Assembly (NCBI RefSeq): GCF_947039875.1
Contig: NZ_CAMRAN010000001.1
Span: 62,001-126,000, forward strand
DNA: 64,000 nucleotides
Reading direction: 5' to 3'
Source of the DNA: an uncultured Photobacterium sp.
Lineage (GTDB): Bacteria > Pseudomonadota > Gammaproteobacteria > Enterobacterales > Vibrionaceae
Of this stretch, positions 1 through 8,144 are shown piece by piece. The notes beneath the pieces were generated by a model. It ran no database searches. It was not told the origin of the DNA and saw only the letters and a list, made by a program, of their open reading frames with translations. Position numbers and translations under genes: made by a program. Within the stretch, counting starts at the first letter, position 1; the number at the start of each line of letters is the position of its first letter.

Positions 1-582
1 CATCCTGCATCACAAGGTTATGTACAGATGTTAGGGGTGTTTATGGACACTATTGTTATCTGCTCTGCCACGGTGGCGATTATTTTAATGTCAGGTGAAT
101 ATGAGCCACATAGCAGTATTACTGGCATTGAATTGACTCAAAAAGCCATCAGTTCCCAAGTGGGTGATTGGGGGGGGATTTTTATTGCGGTGGCTATATT
201 CTTCTTTTCTTTTACATCACTGGTCGCTAATTATTCTTATGCTGAAACGAATTTGATATTTCTAGAGCATAATCACAAGGTGGGCTTAAATATTTTTCGA
301 GTGGTAGTGTTATGTATGGTGATGTTTGGAGCGATGGCTGATTTACCTACTGTTTGGGCGATGGCTGATATCTCTATGGGTATGATGGCAATGATTAACT
401 TAGCCGCGATAGTGTTACTGTCGGGGACGGTGATTAAGTTAGCGCAAGATTATAATAAGCAGTTATCGCTTGGAAAAATACCCACATTTAATCGTCAAGA
501 TTACCCCGAATTACATGCTCAACTTGAAGCGGGGATTTGGGATGAATCGGCATCCGTTGCCGTAAAGTCAACGCGACATTAA
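1..582 (+). CDS. Sodium:alanine/glycine symporter (AGCS family), 3' part
   Basis: The frame is open from base 1, so the gene starts before the window; 193 C-terminal residues are visible. They open with HPASQGYVQMLGVFMDT followed by ICSATV, a stretch typical of inner-membrane Na+/alanine symporters of the AGCS family. Three more hydrophobic segments follow (roughly residues 57-75, 95-115 and 120-142), then a polar cytoplasmic tail of about 45 residues. The tail ends in a normal stop, so this end is intact. The family imports alanine or glycine with Na+. The exact substrate cannot be told from this part. The ATG at 28 is internal and not the start. Confidence 0.88.
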   Translation, partial: HPASQGYVQMLGVFMDTIVICSATVAIILMSGEYEPHSSITGIELTQKAISSQVGDWGGIFIAVAIFFFSFTSLVANYSYAETNLIFLEHNHKVGLNIFRVVVLCMVMFGAMADLPTVWAMADISMGMMAMINLAAIVLLSGTVIKLAQDYNKQLSLGKIPTFNRQDYPELHAQLEAGIWDESASVAVKSTRH

Positions 583-689
583 TGTTTGTATACCTATTAA
601 TGAAATAGTAATAACCACGGCAGTTATATGTGGTTTTTACTCTTGATGGTGGTAGTCTAAATACGTCAGACTTTAAAGGAAAAAGCCTT

Positions 690-1463
690 ATGTTAATCGT
701 GGTATCACCCGCAAAAACGTTAGATTACACCTCGCCATTAGCGACAACAACTTACACGTTACCTGAATTAACCGTTGATTCAGCTGAATTGATTGATGTT
801 TGCCGAGATCTGACGCCGATGGATATTGCGAGCTTGATGAAAGTCAGTGATAAAATTGCCGGATTAAATGCGGCGCGTTTTGCAGAGTGGCAGCCAACGT
901 TTACCGTGGATAATGCTCGCCAAGCGATTTTGGCATTTAAAGGTGATGTCTACACGGGCTTAGCCGCTGAAACCATGACTGAAGCACAGTTTGCCTATAC
1001 ACAGCAGCATTTACGAATGTTATCTGGGCTTTATGGCGTGTTGCGACCACTTGATTTAATGCAGCCATACCGTTTAGAAATGGGCACCCGTCTAGCGAAC
1101 CAACGTGGCAGTAATTTGTATCAATTCTGGGGCGATATTATTACCGATAAGCTTAATGTCGCTGTCGCTGAACAAGGCGATAATATTGTGGTTAATCTAG
1201 CATCTAATGAATACTTTAAAGCGGTTAAGCCTAAAAAACTCAATGCTCAATTAATTACCCCTATTTTTAAAGACTGTAAAAATGGCACTTATAAAGTCAT
1301 TAGTTTCTATGCCAAAAGAGCCCGTGGAATGATGGCTCGCTATATTTTAGATAATCAATTAACGTCTATTGCTCAGTTACAACAGTTTGATAGTGCAGGC
1401 TATTATTTTGTTGCAGCGGAATCAACATCCACTGAATTAGTGTTTAAGCGTGAACAGCAATAA
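690..1463 (+). CDS. yaaA: YaaA, peroxide-stress protein (DUF328/UPF0246)
   Basis: The 257-residue protein begins [13 protein letters not shown], the family N-terminus, and matches the usual length of about 258. The ATG at 690 is preceded by AAAGGA at suitable spacing; an upstream in-frame ATG at 630 would add 20 residues not found in the family. The conserved [14 protein letters not shown] and [12 protein letters not shown] segments are present. E. coli YaaA limits free intracellular iron and so protects DNA and protein from hydrogen peroxide. It is a monocistronic gene ending in a terminator shared with convergent srmB. Confidence 0.95.
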   Translation: MLIVVSPAKTLDYTSPLATTTYTLPELTVDSAELIDVCRDLTPMDIASLMKVSDKIAGLNAARFAEWQPTFTVDNARQAILAFKGDVYTGLAAETMTEAQFAYTQQHLRMLSGLYGVLRPLDLMQPYRLEMGTRLANQRGSNLYQFWGDIITDKLNVAVAEQGDNIVVNLASNEYFKAVKPKKLNAQLITPIFKDCKNGTYKVISFYAKRARGMMARYILDNQLTSIAQLQQFDSAGYYFVAAESTSTELVFKREQQ

Positions 1464-1490
1464 TTAATGTAGCGGTAATTATTTTATGCT

Positions 1491-1524
1491 AAAAAAAGGC
1501 CAACGCATTAGCGTTGGCCTTTTT
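1491..1524. terminator. Bidirectional rho-independent terminator yaaA/srmB
   Basis: A-run, then GGCCAACGC, a four-base loop ATTA, GCGTTGGCC and a T-run. The stem is perfect and has A/T runs on both sides, so it can stop both yaaA (+) and srmB (-). Confidence 0.92.
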
Positions 1525-1550
1525 ATTTGTCTGTTTTGTAAAAGAGAAAA

Positions 1551-2801
1551 TTATGACTTAGCTTGGCTTTTTTTAGCTGCTTGTTTGATTTTCTTTTTCG
1601 CTTTCGCTTCTTTTACTTTCTTATCAACTTTTTTCTTTTTCTTGGCGGTATTAGGTTTCTTCGTTTGTGGACGTAGACCATGAATAAAGCGCTCTTGCAC
1701 TTCTTCTTTCATGTAACGGCTAATACGTTCGATCATGCCTTGGTCATGTGCTTCAACCAATGCAATAGCAGTACCTTTTTTGCCTGCACGAGCAGTACGA
1801 CCAATACGGTGTACGTAAACTTCAGCAGTACGTGGTAGGTCAAAGTTAATAACATGGCTTACATCGGGTAAATCAATACCGCGCGCAGCAACGTCGGTAG
1901 CAATGAGTACGTTCACTACACCATCACGAAAACGAGTGATCATGTTAGTACGCGCAGCTTGTGCCATTTCACCTTGAATCCAGTTACAAGGAATGCCCAT
2001 TGCGTCTAATTGACTACGAAGGATACCTAGGCGCTCACGTGTTTTTACAAAGATGATGGTACGTTCTGCTTGATCTTTAATGATGTTTTCTAACAGAGCA
2101 AGTTTGTGCTCCATACTATCGCAACGAAGATACATCTGTTGAATCTTTTTACGTTCGCGACGAGATGGATCAGCGTTAACTTCAAGTGGTTCATTTAGAA
2201 TCGTTTCTGAGAACTCACGTACGCCTTTACCTTCTAAGGTTGCTGAGAATAATAAACTCTGACGACGCCAGCGACATTCATGGTTGATGCGCTCAACAAT
2301 TTTGCCAAAACCCATGTCTAACATACGGTCAGCTTCATCAAGAATCAGACATTCAATTGCACGGCAATCAAATTTCTCAGACTCAATGTATTCCATTAAA
2401 CGGCCAGGTGTTGCTACGACGATATCTTGCGTTTTACCAAGTAGTTCAGCATGCTCATCGTAAGAAATACCACCAGTAATGGTGAATACTTTTAAGTTAG
2501 TGTACTTAGAAAGTGCTTTTGCGTGCTCAGCAACTTGAATCGCTAACTCACGCGTTGGCGTTAAGATTAATACACGTGCAGGCCCCGGTTTTTTGCGTGG
2601 AAAATCCTGCAAGTGCTGAATCATTGGAAGCAGAAACGCCGCTGTTTTTCCGGTCCCTGTTGGTGCAGAAGCCATGACATCTTTACCGTCAAGGGCATGA
2701 GGGATAGCCTGCGCTTGAACTACGGTTGGGCGGCTATAGCCGATCTCGTCAATCGCTCGTAATAGCTCGCTATCTAACTCTAATTCGGAAAAGTCTTTCA
2801 C
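1551..2801 (-). CDS. srmB: ATP-dependent RNA helicase SrmB (DEAD-box)
   Basis: This 416-residue DEAD-box helicase acts in early 50S ribosome assembly. The N-terminus MKDFSELELDSELL, the Q motif, motif I APTGTGKT (46-53), PTRELA, DEAD (in LILDEADRMLDMGFG), the SAT motif and the motif VI segment HRIGRTARAG are all present. The subfamily call rests on N-terminal and core similarity to E. coli SrmB, e.g. HLQDFPRKKPGPAR. The tail after about residue 370 is a lysine/alanine-rich basic extension, shorter than that of E. coli (444 residues overall). It lies downstream of trmN6 on the same strand. Confidence 0.93.
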   Translation of the reverse strand: MKDFSELELDSELLRAIDEIGYSRPTVVQAQAIPHALDGKDVMASAPTGTGKTAAFLLPMIQHLQDFPRKKPGPARVLILTPTRELAIQVAEHAKALSKYTNLKVFTITGGISYDEHAELLGKTQDIVVATPGRLMEYIESEKFDCRAIECLILDEADRMLDMGFGKIVERINHECRWRRQSLLFSATLEGKGVREFSETILNEPLEVNADPSRRERKKIQQMYLRCDSMEHKLALLENIIKDQAERTIIFVKTRERLGILRSQLDAMGIPCNWIQGEMAQAARTNMITRFRDGVVNVLIATDVAARGIDLPDVSHVINFDLPRTAEVYVHRIGRTARAGKKGTAIALVEAHDQGMIERISRYMKEEVQERFIHGLRPQTKKPNTAKKKKKVDKKVKEAKAKKKIKQAAKKSQAKS

Positions 2802-2996
2802 CAGTTATCTCTCCCAAGACAAATGCTAAATATGCTCTCGTTACTGTGTTTTTGCAGTGTAACCAGAACATGGGTATTTATATTAAGGGGCGGCATTATA
2901 GCCACTCTTGGCGTAACTAACACCGATTAAAACATAAAAACTTCAGTTAATGCTTAATCTTCATGATTTCTTGATTATATTTTATACGGTGACAGA

Positions 2997-3707
2997 TTAC
3001 ATTTTTAAATAAAAATCTTTAGTAAGTGTAATAAAATCAGATGAATAAGTGTTATCGGCATGAATGCAAAGTTGTTGTTGCTTAGTAATAGAACAATTTT
3101 TAGTTAATTCGATTAATGTCCGCATTACTGGTTTTTGAACGGTGGTGCGAACATCGCAACGACGCCGGCAGTATAATCCGTAAGTGAGTGCGTGAGTGAT
3201 TAACTGTTGGCCTTCATAGGTGGGGAGAATAATGCTAGCACAGCCATTAGTGGTTAATAAATAGCGAAGAGTTTCTAGTAATTGTTGATGACTGAAGTTA
3301 TCGGTGTGGCGGGCTGTGGCGCGATGCTGCTGTTGGGCTTGTTGACCTGCATTAAAATAGGGTGGATTACAAAGAATACTATCAATTGAAGCTGGGGCAA
3401 TATGTTGACACCAATGAACAATATTATTTTCAATACACTGTAAACGTGATGACCATGGTGATGCTGCAAAATTTGCGGTTGCCGCGGTTGCCGCGTTGGA
3501 ATCTAATTCAACGGCTGTGATTGTTGTTGCTTGGGTGCGTTGTGCCGCCATTAATGCTAATAAGCCACTACCTGTACCGATATCAACAATATGCCCTTGC
3601 TGTGGTAACGCCGCCCATGCACCTAATAAAACGGCATCAGTACTGATAGGCATGCCGCAACCATGATCATTGATGGTGAATTGTTTAAAGTTAAAGCTGC
3701 GACTCAT
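2997..3707 (-). CDS. trmN6: tRNA1(Val) (adenine37-N6)-methyltransferase
   Basis: This 236-residue class I SAM-dependent methyltransferase has the SAM-binding motif DIGTGSGLLALM near residue 42 and the catalytic NPPYF motif of N6-adenine methylases near residue 115. E. coli YfiC/TrmN6 makes m6A37 in tRNA-Val and has the same N-terminus style (FxFKQFTINHD-like, ending in MPISTDAVLLGAW). In E. coli it is divergent from srmB; here it sits upstream of srmB on the same strand with a 195-bp gap. The C-terminus is rather hydrophilic but not truncated. Confidence 0.9.
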   Translation of the reverse strand: MSRSFNFKQFTINDHGCGMPISTDAVLLGAWAALPQQGHIVDIGTGSGLLALMAAQRTQATTITAVELDSNAATAATANFAASPWSSRLQCIENNIVHWCQHIAPASIDSILCNPPYFNAGQQAQQQHRATARHTDNFSHQQLLETLRYLLTTNGCASIILPTYEGQQLITHALTYGLYCRRRCDVRTTVQKPVMRTLIELTKNCSITKQQQLCIHADNTYSSDFITLTKDFYLKM

Positions 3708-4104
3708 TGTTTATTCCCTTGTTTTTTTGGATAGTTACCATGTTTATAAAACACACAAAAGCATACAAAACGAAGGTTATATAACCAAGTTATAATTATT
3801 AATGTTTATTTTGTTATAGTTTTGTTTTCATGGTGATGTTTAAGTGTTATGTTTTTTGTAAGTATGGTTGTTTTGCTTTTTGTTGGTTATTTATGTTGTT
3901 TTGAATTTTACAAGCAGTGGTTGGTTCCGTTTTTTGTACTCTCAAACTGAATTATATGGTGTTTTTCGCTGCTCTATTGCTAAGATTAATCTTTTTGGTC
4001 ATTATGCTGCAAGGCACGTAATTAACAGCAACATATAACCCGTGCTACTTATTATAAAAAATGCAGACACAATATATAACCCATTAGAGAGTGGAAGGTG
4101 CAGT
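3708..4104. other. Gene-free divergent region trmN6/brnQ
   Basis: About 400 AT-rich bases carry the promoters of the divergent trmN6 and brnQ. Visible structure: a perfect 12-bp palindrome GGTTATATAACC at 3775-3786 and two copies of ATATAACCC at 4033-4041 and 4074-4082. A 33-codon hydrophobic frame at 3849-3950 is discussed as a finding. No terminator or known riboswitch is recognised. Confidence 0.5.
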
Positions 4105-5424
4105 TTGAAAAAAACACTCAAAATAACAGATATCATTGCGCTAGGCTTTATGACCTTTGCGTTCTTCCTTGGTGCAGGTAACATCATTTTTCCACCGTTA
4201 GCCGGACAGCTTGCGGGTGAGAATATGCTATCGGCAATGTCAGGATTTTTAGTTACAGCCGTGGGTTTACCTTTAATTGGTATTATCGCGGTAGCTATCG
4301 CTGGTGGTGGTTGGAAGGGGCTTACCCGTGATTTACCATCAAAGGTTGCAACGTTAATGGCGGTATTGATTTTTATCATTATTGGCCCTGCGTTTGCTGC
4401 TCCTCGTACCGGTCTTGTTGCTTATGAGATGGCAGTAAAACCTTTTCTTACTGACGCAAGCCAAACCAGTTTAACCCTCTTTTCTATTATCTTCTTTTCG
4501 GTAGCATTGTTCTTTGCTTGGTCTCGCGGTAAATTAATCGACATGATTGGCAAATTTTTAACCCCCGCTTTATTTGTGGTGTTAACAGTGTTGGCGATTG
4601 CGGTCTTTATTAATCCACAAGGAAATATCATTGCAGCGCAAGGTGAATATATCTCTCAACCGTTTATTACTGGTTTTCTTGAGGGTTACAACACCATGGA
4701 TACCTTTGCAGCACTGATGTTCGGTATGCTGATTGTTGATGTTATTCGTAGCAAAGGCGTGACGGATGATAGGACGACTTGTACTTACCTTATTTACGCA
4801 GGCTTGATTGCTGCAACCGGTTTAGCCTTTGTTTATGTATCATTATTTTATCTTGGTGCAACCAGTGCGGGTATTGCCGCTGGCGTCGGTAACGGTGGTG
4901 CGATTTTAACCACTTATGTGATGGCGCTGTTTGGTTCAACAGGACAAATCATTTTATCAACGATTGTATTACTTGCTTGTTTAACTACGGCGATTGGTTT
5001 AATTAGTGCGTGTGCGGATTATTTCAGTACGCTAACCCCAATGTCTTATAAAAAATGGGCAGTATTACTTGCGATTGTGTGTGCTGTTGTTGCTAATGTT
5101 GGTTTAAATATGCTGATTTCACTATCTATACCAGTGTTGTTTGCATTATATCCTGTTGCTATCGCATTGGTGGCCTTGGCCTTGATTCGCAAATGGTTGC
5201 CTAATCCACGATTAGCATATCGTGTGGTATTATTAGTCTCATTTATCTTTAGTATGATTGATGTGGCTAAATACCTGAAGGTTGATATGTCGTTGTTTAG
5301 TTCATTGCCAATGTTTAATTATGGTATGGCATGGGTATTACCAACGGTTATTGCTTTAGTGATAACGCGTTTCATCGGTGGTAAACAATCTAAAGATGAA
5401 AATAAGCACACCGTTGTTATATAA
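4105..5424 (+). CDS. brnQ: Branched-chain amino acid:Na+ symporter BrnQ
   Basis: This LIVCS-family inner-membrane carrier has about 12 hydrophobic segments and imports leucine, isoleucine and valine with Na+. The signature IIALGFMTFAFFLGAGNIIF lies near the N-terminus. I place the start at TTG 4105, preceded by GGAAGG six bases upstream. It gives 439 residues, the same as E. coli BrnQ, with the typical short basic head before IIALGF. The ATG at 4042 would add 21 unconserved residues. The gene stands alone and ends in a terminator shared with fldB. Confidence 0.93.
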   Translation: MKKTLKITDIIALGFMTFAFFLGAGNIIFPPLAGQLAGENMLSAMSGFLVTAVGLPLIGIIAVAIAGGGWKGLTRDLPSKVATLMAVLIFIIIGPAFAAPRTGLVAYEMAVKPFLTDASQTSLTLFSIIFFSVALFFAWSRGKLIDMIGKFLTPALFVVLTVLAIAVFINPQGNIIAAQGEYISQPFITGFLEGYNTMDTFAALMFGMLIVDVIRSKGVTDDRTTCTYLIYAGLIAATGLAFVYVSLFYLGATSAGIAAGVGNGGAILTTYVMALFGSTGQIILSTIVLLACLTTAIGLISACADYFSTLTPMSYKKWAVLLAIVCAVVANVGLNMLISLSIPVLFALYPVAIALVALALIRKWLPNPRLAYRVVLLVSFIFSMIDVAKYLKVDMSLFSSLPMFNYGMAWVLPTVIALVITRFIGGKQSKDENKHTVVI

Positions 5425-5457
5425 AACAGTGAAATAACAATGTAGTTGTTGAAATAT

Positions 5458-5487
5458 AAAAAAGGGATGCATGAGTATCCCTTTTTT
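5458..5487. terminator. Bidirectional terminator brnQ/fldB
   Basis: AAAAAAGGGAT, an eight-base loop, ATCCCTTTTTT; symmetric between the convergent brnQ (+) and fldB (-). Confidence 0.88.
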
Positions 5488-5504
5488 ATGAATACGATCC
5501 AAGT

Positions 5505-6026
5505 TTAGATAAGTTGAGCGTATTCGAGCATGATTTGCTCACACCATTGATGAATACGATCATCACTTAATTCGTATTGGCTATCTTCATCTAAAGCGAG
5601 ACCCACAAACAATGATTCATCGGCTGTTAATGCTTTTGATGCCTGAAATTGATAGCTATCATCATTAGGCCAATAACCGATAAATTGTACCCCGGTTGAG
5701 CTGAGTTGGTCATGTAACATACCCATTGCATCTAAAAACCACTCGGTATAGCCTTCTTGATCACCGAGCCCAAATAAGGCCACGGTTTTTTGTTGTAATT
5801 GTAAGCCATCTAATTGTTGCCATACCGCTTCCCAGTCTTCTTGTATTTCACCAAAATCCCAAGTTGAAATGCCTAAAATCAGCATGTCATACTGGTTCAT
5901 TTCCGTTAATGGCGTGTGTTTAATATTGTGTAATTCGACCAGATCAGCCCCAAGGCATTCACGGATTTTTTCTGCCGCCATTTCGGTATAACAGGTCGTT
6001 GAGCCATAAAACAGACCAATTTTCAT
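5505..6026 (-). CDS. fldB: Flavodoxin FldB
   Basis: This long-chain flavodoxin has 173 residues, the same length as E. coli FldB. The FMN phosphate-binding loop is [13 protein letters not shown] (7-19), a form of GSxTGxTE in which the usual TGNT is TCYT, as in FldB rather than FldA. The [12 protein letters not shown] and [18 protein letters not shown] segments supply the FMN-stacking region. FldB is a one-electron carrier. It sits upstream of and divergent from xerD, as in E. coli. Confidence 0.95.
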   Translation of the reverse strand: MKIGLFYGSTTCYTEMAAEKIRECLGADLVELHNIKHTPLTEMNQYDMLILGISTWDFGEIQEDWEAVWQQLDGLQLQQKTVALFGLGDQEGYTEWFLDAMGMLHDQLSSTGVQFIGYWPNDDSYQFQASKALTADESLFVGLALDEDSQYELSDDRIHQWCEQIMLEYAQLI

Positions 6027-6108
6027 GCTGTGTATCCTATATTTTATTTTTAACTAAAGTGTACTCGCTATTGATCGCTGAGCTCAAGGTTAGCATGGTC
6101 TTGAACGG

Positions 6109-6114
6109 TATAAT
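6109..6114 (+). promoter_or_regulatory. Possible -10 element for xerD
   Basis: A perfect TATAAT lies 124 bases before the xerD ATG in the fldB/xerD divergent gap. No good -35 box is seen at 16-18 bases, so this is only a candidate. Confidence 0.3.
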
Positions 6115-6237
6115 ATTCCGTTGAATTAATAGATAACGAGGTTACTTTTTAGTGTAAATATCCTATCATGCGTTGAGTACTGTGTTTTTATCCATGTATT
6201 TAAACCGTCTTATAACACAGCTTATGATGAGGTAAAA

Positions 6238-7134
6238 ATGGTAACCGACGATGTTATTATTGAACGCTTTCTTGATGCGATGTGGATGGAACGAGGGTTA
6301 TCCGACAATACTCTTGCCTCTTATCGTAATGATTTAAAAAAATTACAACAATGGATGCAGCAACAAGCGATTACTGTTTCTCAAGCCTCGGTTGATGACT
6401 TACAACGTTATCAATTATGGCTGTTTGATCAAAACTATAAGCAAACATCACGCGCACGTATGGTGTCGGCGATTCGACGTTTATTTCAATATTTATACCG
6501 TGAGAAAGTACGGATTGATGATCCGAGTGCCATGTTAGTAACGCCTAAGTTGCCTAAACGGTTGCCAAAAGATCTTAGTGAAGCACAAGTAGAAGCGTTA
6601 TTAGAAGCGCCAGATGTTAATGATCCACTCGAATTGCGTGATAAAGCGATGCTGGAATTGCTGTATGCCACCGGATTACGTGTGACCGAATTAGTTACAT
6701 TAACCATGGATAAAGTCAGTTTGCGCCAAGGTGTGGTGAGAGTGACAGGTAAGGGCGACAAAGAACGCTTAGTGCCTATGGGTGAAAATGCCGTTGATTG
6801 GATTGAGCAGTTTATTGAAAGTGGACGACCGGTACTATTAGGTGAGAAAAGTTCAGATGTACTGTTTCCTAGTCGACGCGCTCGTCAAATGACACGCCAA
6901 ACATTCTGGCATCGAATTAAATATTATGCGGTATTAGCTGGCATTGATGCCGATACATTATCACCTCATGTAATGCGCCATGCTTTCGCTACCCATTTAC
7001 TTAATTATGGCGCTGATTTGCGAGTGGTACAAATGTTGCTAGGTCATAGTGATCTCTCAACGACCCAAATTTATACCCATGTTGCCACTGAAAGATTGAA
7101 ACAATTACACCAAAGCCATCATCCTCGTGCATAA
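6238..7134 (+). CDS. xerD: Site-specific tyrosine recombinase XerD
   Basis: The 298-residue protein contains all six catalytic residues at the canonical E. coli positions: R148, K172, H244, R247, H270 and the nucleophile Y279. The N-terminal SAM-like core-binding domain spans about 1-90 and the catalytic domain 105-295. With XerC it resolves chromosome dimers at dif during FtsK-dependent segregation. GAGG five bases before ATG 6238 fixes the start. It is first in the conserved order xerD-dsbC-recJ-prfB-lysS. Confidence 0.98.
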   Translation: MVTDDVIIERFLDAMWMERGLSDNTLASYRNDLKKLQQWMQQQAITVSQASVDDLQRYQLWLFDQNYKQTSRARMVSAIRRLFQYLYREKVRIDDPSAMLVTPKLPKRLPKDLSEAQVEALLEAPDVNDPLELRDKAMLELLYATGLRVTELVTLTMDKVSLRQGVVRVTGKGDKERLVPMGENAVDWIEQFIESGRPVLLGEKSSDVLFPSRRARQMTRQTFWHRIKYYAVLAGIDADTLSPHVMRHAFATHLLNYGADLRVVQMLLGHSDLSTTQIYTHVATERLKQLHQSHHPRA

Positions 7135-7293
7135 TTATGAGATGTTGTTAGCTAAAATTAACGATTATATTTGTATTTAGGGATACTTCATCTATGCTGC
7201 GCGGATAAAAACAATAGTGTAATTGAAACTATATAGTCGAAATCTCGGTCTGTTTTATATCGAGATAGTCATCATTTTAAAAGGGATAACAAG

Positions 7294-8022
7294 ATGCATA
7301 TTATTCGTCGCACCGTGCTAGCCACTACTATTGCACTGACTACTTTTTCTGCGGTAGCAAAGCCTGACGTAACGGCTATCACTAAGCAACTATCCACCAT
7401 GGGTTTAACGCCAAACTCAATTACAGCGTCACCAATGGCGGGTGTAAATGAAGTTGTGACTGAACGTGGTATTATTTATACCTCTGATGACGGACAATAT
7501 TTTTTAGCCGGTCATTTATATCAAAATATCGACGCTAAATCTGTGAATTTAACTGAGCAAAAAATGGCACAGTTAAACAAAGCTAAATTAGTGGGTATGG
7601 ATAAAGATATGATTGTCTATCCTGCTAAAAATGAAAAATATGTGGTAACCGTGTTTACTGATACTAGCTGTGGTTATTGCCGTAAATTGCATAATGAAAT
7701 GCAAGCTTATAACGACGCGGGTATTACGGTACGTTACCTTGCTTTCCCTCGTGGCGGTGAGCGCTCAAGTAATTTCAATCAAATGAGTGCGATTTGGGGA
7801 GCAAAAGATCGAGCTAAAGCAATGCATGATGCTAAGAGCGGTACTTTTGATGAATCAAAAATTACTCCACGCCCTGATTTAGTGATGAAGCAATACCAGT
7901 TAGGTGTTGCAATGGGGGTTAATGGTACGCCAGCGATAGTGCTAGAAGATGGCACTATGATCCCTGGTTACCAACCGCCAGCGGCATTACTGCAATTATT
8001 GGATAGCAAAGCGAAAAGCTAA
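7294..8022 (+). CDS. dsbC: Periplasmic disulfide isomerase DsbC
   Basis: The 242-residue precursor has a signal peptide of about 22 residues (basic MHIIRR, hydrophobic core, AVA-K cleavage). The N-terminal dimerisation domain runs to about 80. The thioredoxin fold carries the redox site CGYC at 126-129 and a cis-proline in NGTPAIV near the C-terminus. DsbC shuffles wrong disulfides and is kept reduced by DsbD. The second cysteine pair found in some DsbC proteins is missing; CGYC holds the only cysteines. A hairpin (7241-7267) lies in its leader. Confidence 0.96.
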   Translation: MHIIRRTVLATTIALTTFSAVAKPDVTAITKQLSTMGLTPNSITASPMAGVNEVVTERGIIYTSDDGQYFLAGHLYQNIDAKSVNLTEQKMAQLNKAKLVGMDKDMIVYPAKNEKYVVTVFTDTSCGYCRKLHNEMQAYNDAGITVRYLAFPRGGERSSNFNQMSAIWGAKDRAKAMHDAKSGTFDESKITPRPDLVMKQYQLGVAMGVNGTPAIVLEDGTMIPGYQPPAALLQLLDSKAKS

Positions 8023-8056
8023 TCACGGCCATTAATTAACATCGGTCATCGTGGAT

Positions 8057-8086
8057 AAAAGCCTGATAGTGATATCAGGCTTTTTT
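8057..8086 (+). terminator. Terminator after dsbC
   Basis: AAAAGCCTGATA, loop GTGA, TATCAGGCTTTTTT: a strong rho-independent terminator that separates dsbC from recJ. Confidence 0.92.
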
Positions 8087-8144
8087 GTTGGCGGTGATTT
8101 GGTTAAGATGAAAAGATAATCATTCCACTAAAGAAGCCGTTATT

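Noticed and set aside
1486-1683. 65-codon frame overlapping the srmB tail
   Set aside because: It starts inside the terminator and mirrors the lysine-rich end of SrmB; Phe/Leu content is a by-product.
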